This document shows positions 63,365 through 64,000 of a stretch of 64,000 bases of DNA, in pieces. Numbering within the stretch: position 1 is the stretch's first letter; each line of letters opens with the position of its first letter. The notes beneath the pieces are model-generated. The model made no database searches, was not told the origin of the DNA, and was given only the letters and a program-made list of their open reading frames with translations. Source of the stretch: Crocinitomicaceae bacterium. GTDB taxonomy: Bacteria; Bacteroidota; Bacteroidia; Flavobacteriales_D; Crocinitomicaceae. The stretch lies in the NCBI GenBank assembly GCA_028689775.1, contig JAQVCM010000002.1, forward strand, positions 62,001 through 126,000, read 5' to 3'. The translations under genes were made by a program, and so were the position numbers.

Positions 63365-64000
63365 ACGGATTGTTTTTGCAGTGCTATTTTTGACATTAAT
63401 CTTCCAAAGAGTTGAGGCAAAATCCATTAATTGGTCTTATGCCACAGAAATAACTGGAACTATAAAATGGTATTCTGACATAGAAAAATTGCGGACCGAT
63501 ATTGTAGCATTACAAGTTGCGCTTTCGCCAGAATCAATCGATTCTTGTTATCGACAGGAAGTGAATTTCAGTAGATTTCAATCTGTAACTGTATTGAGGT
63601 ATTCACCCAACTTTTACCATTCAACTTTGAAAGAAACAGATTCTTTAGCAGAGTCTTACTTGATACGTAAATTCAGTGAAATGAAAAAAATCTCTGCATT
63701 ATATGTGGGTAAAATAAATAGGCAGTATGATTTTTCAGGATTCAAATATGTTGAAAATCTAGGATTTTACGATTGTTCAAACAGCAGTTGTTTAAATAAT
63801 CCCTCTATCTTAAAGCTAAAGTATATTACTGACTTAAACATTTCAGACACTCGATTTGAAAAAGTAGAGGCAGACACGCTTATTTTCAATTTAAAAAACC
63901 TCAAGATCTTAGAAATAAGTTATTCATCCTATTATTCTGGAAATTCATTTGGACAAATTCCGTATTCTTATATTGGGAATTTAACGTCTATATTTTCCTT
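63348..64000 (+). CDS. Partial exported paralogue of the preceding gene
   Basis: An open frame from ATG 63348 to the window end (217 complete codons) with a hydrophobic N-terminus (RIVFAVLFLTLIF). It shares the pattern of the preceding protein: TDSLAESYLIRKFSEMKKISAL compares with EDSLAEYILLKKIGENKNITEL (spans of about 21 residues near 105 and 88). Its 3' end is beyond the window. It overlaps the upstream gene by 17 bp. Confidence 0.65.
   Translation, partial: MEVDIKRIVFAVLFLTLIFQRVEAKSINWSYATEITGTIKWYSDIEKLRTDIVALQVALSPESIDSCYRQEVNFSRFQSVTVLRYSPNFYHSTLKETDSLAESYLIRKFSEMKKISALYVGKINRQYDFSGFKYVENLGFYDCSNSSCLNNPSILKLKYITDLNISDTRFEKVEADTLIFNLKNLKILEISYSSYYSGNSFGQIPYSYIGNLTSIFS

Noticed and set aside
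1..64000. CRISPR array, tRNA, rRNA or prophage module
   Set aside because: No regularly spaced repeats, no cloverleaf or rRNA-like stretch, and no phage structural genes or integrase were recognised by eye.

Overview
The window is a bacterial chromosome segment from the phylum Bacteroidota, most probably the order Flavobacteriales. The evidence is a gliding-motility lipoprotein (gldH) behind ricT, a secreted protein with a type IX secretion C-terminal sorting domain, a b558-type succinate dehydrogenase, low G+C, and several promoters with the Bacteroidota -7 element TAnnTTTG. A Crocinitomicaceae/Fluviicola-like genus is possible, but that is an impression and not demonstrated.

Layout. 1-820 is AT-rich with no gene. 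821-6669 holds a LytTR response regulator, ricT-gldH, an orphan BlaI-type repressor, an exported C1 cysteine peptidase and an HU/SPOR envelope protein. 6670-7319 contains inverted repeats and a very strong hairpin-plus-T-run that may end a small RNA. 7320-10154 is an AddB-like nuclease whose 3' end runs into a dispersed repeat. 10145-17289 is an accessory island bounded and punctuated by three copies of that repeat. It carries a DUF4143-type ATPase, a HEPN + AIPR gene pair (the best candidate for an uncharacterised defence system), a frameshifted pseudogene, decayed HigBA and XRE remnants, and a GxxExxY protein.

17331-24087 has a divergent SDR and a complete norCBQDEF nitric oxide reductase cluster, with an array of REP-like hairpins between norQ and norD. 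24534-28298 is sdhCAB. 28445-33496 is a second accessory locus: a single-chain type ISP/IIG-like restriction-modification enzyme followed by a Ser/Thr kinase. The kinase is bracketed by 27-bp direct repeats, and the apparent original 3' end of the R-M gene survives beyond it, so the kinase looks like an inserted cassette. 33572-38767 is core: a DnaQ-like exonuclease, a small conserved ORF, two LPS-type glycosyltransferases, and the ribosome-assembly GTPases der and era. 39023-40966 is a convergent type II R-M system inserted beside era; its C5 methyltransferase carries an N-terminal MerR-like helix-turn-helix.

41034-64000 is mostly core: a giant envelope protein, an Omp28-like T9SS cargo, an OmpA-family protein, a DUF2279 protein, hemA-hemC-hemD, a CPA2 antiporter with Usp-like cytoplasmic domain, an ABC-2 exporter, aspartate kinase, RNase R, ferritin, Maf, and a pair of exported paralogues, the second cut by the window end.

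How the genes work together. The nor genes detoxify or respire nitric oxide: norCB is the enzyme, norQD matures it, and norEF supports it. sdhCAB feeds the quinone pool. The three heme genes supply tetrapyrrole to these cytochromes. The accessory genes (HEPN-AIPR, type ISP R-M + kinase, type II R-M, TA remnants) form scattered defence loci among housekeeping genes. No tRNA, rRNA, CRISPR array, transposase or prophage structural gene was seen.
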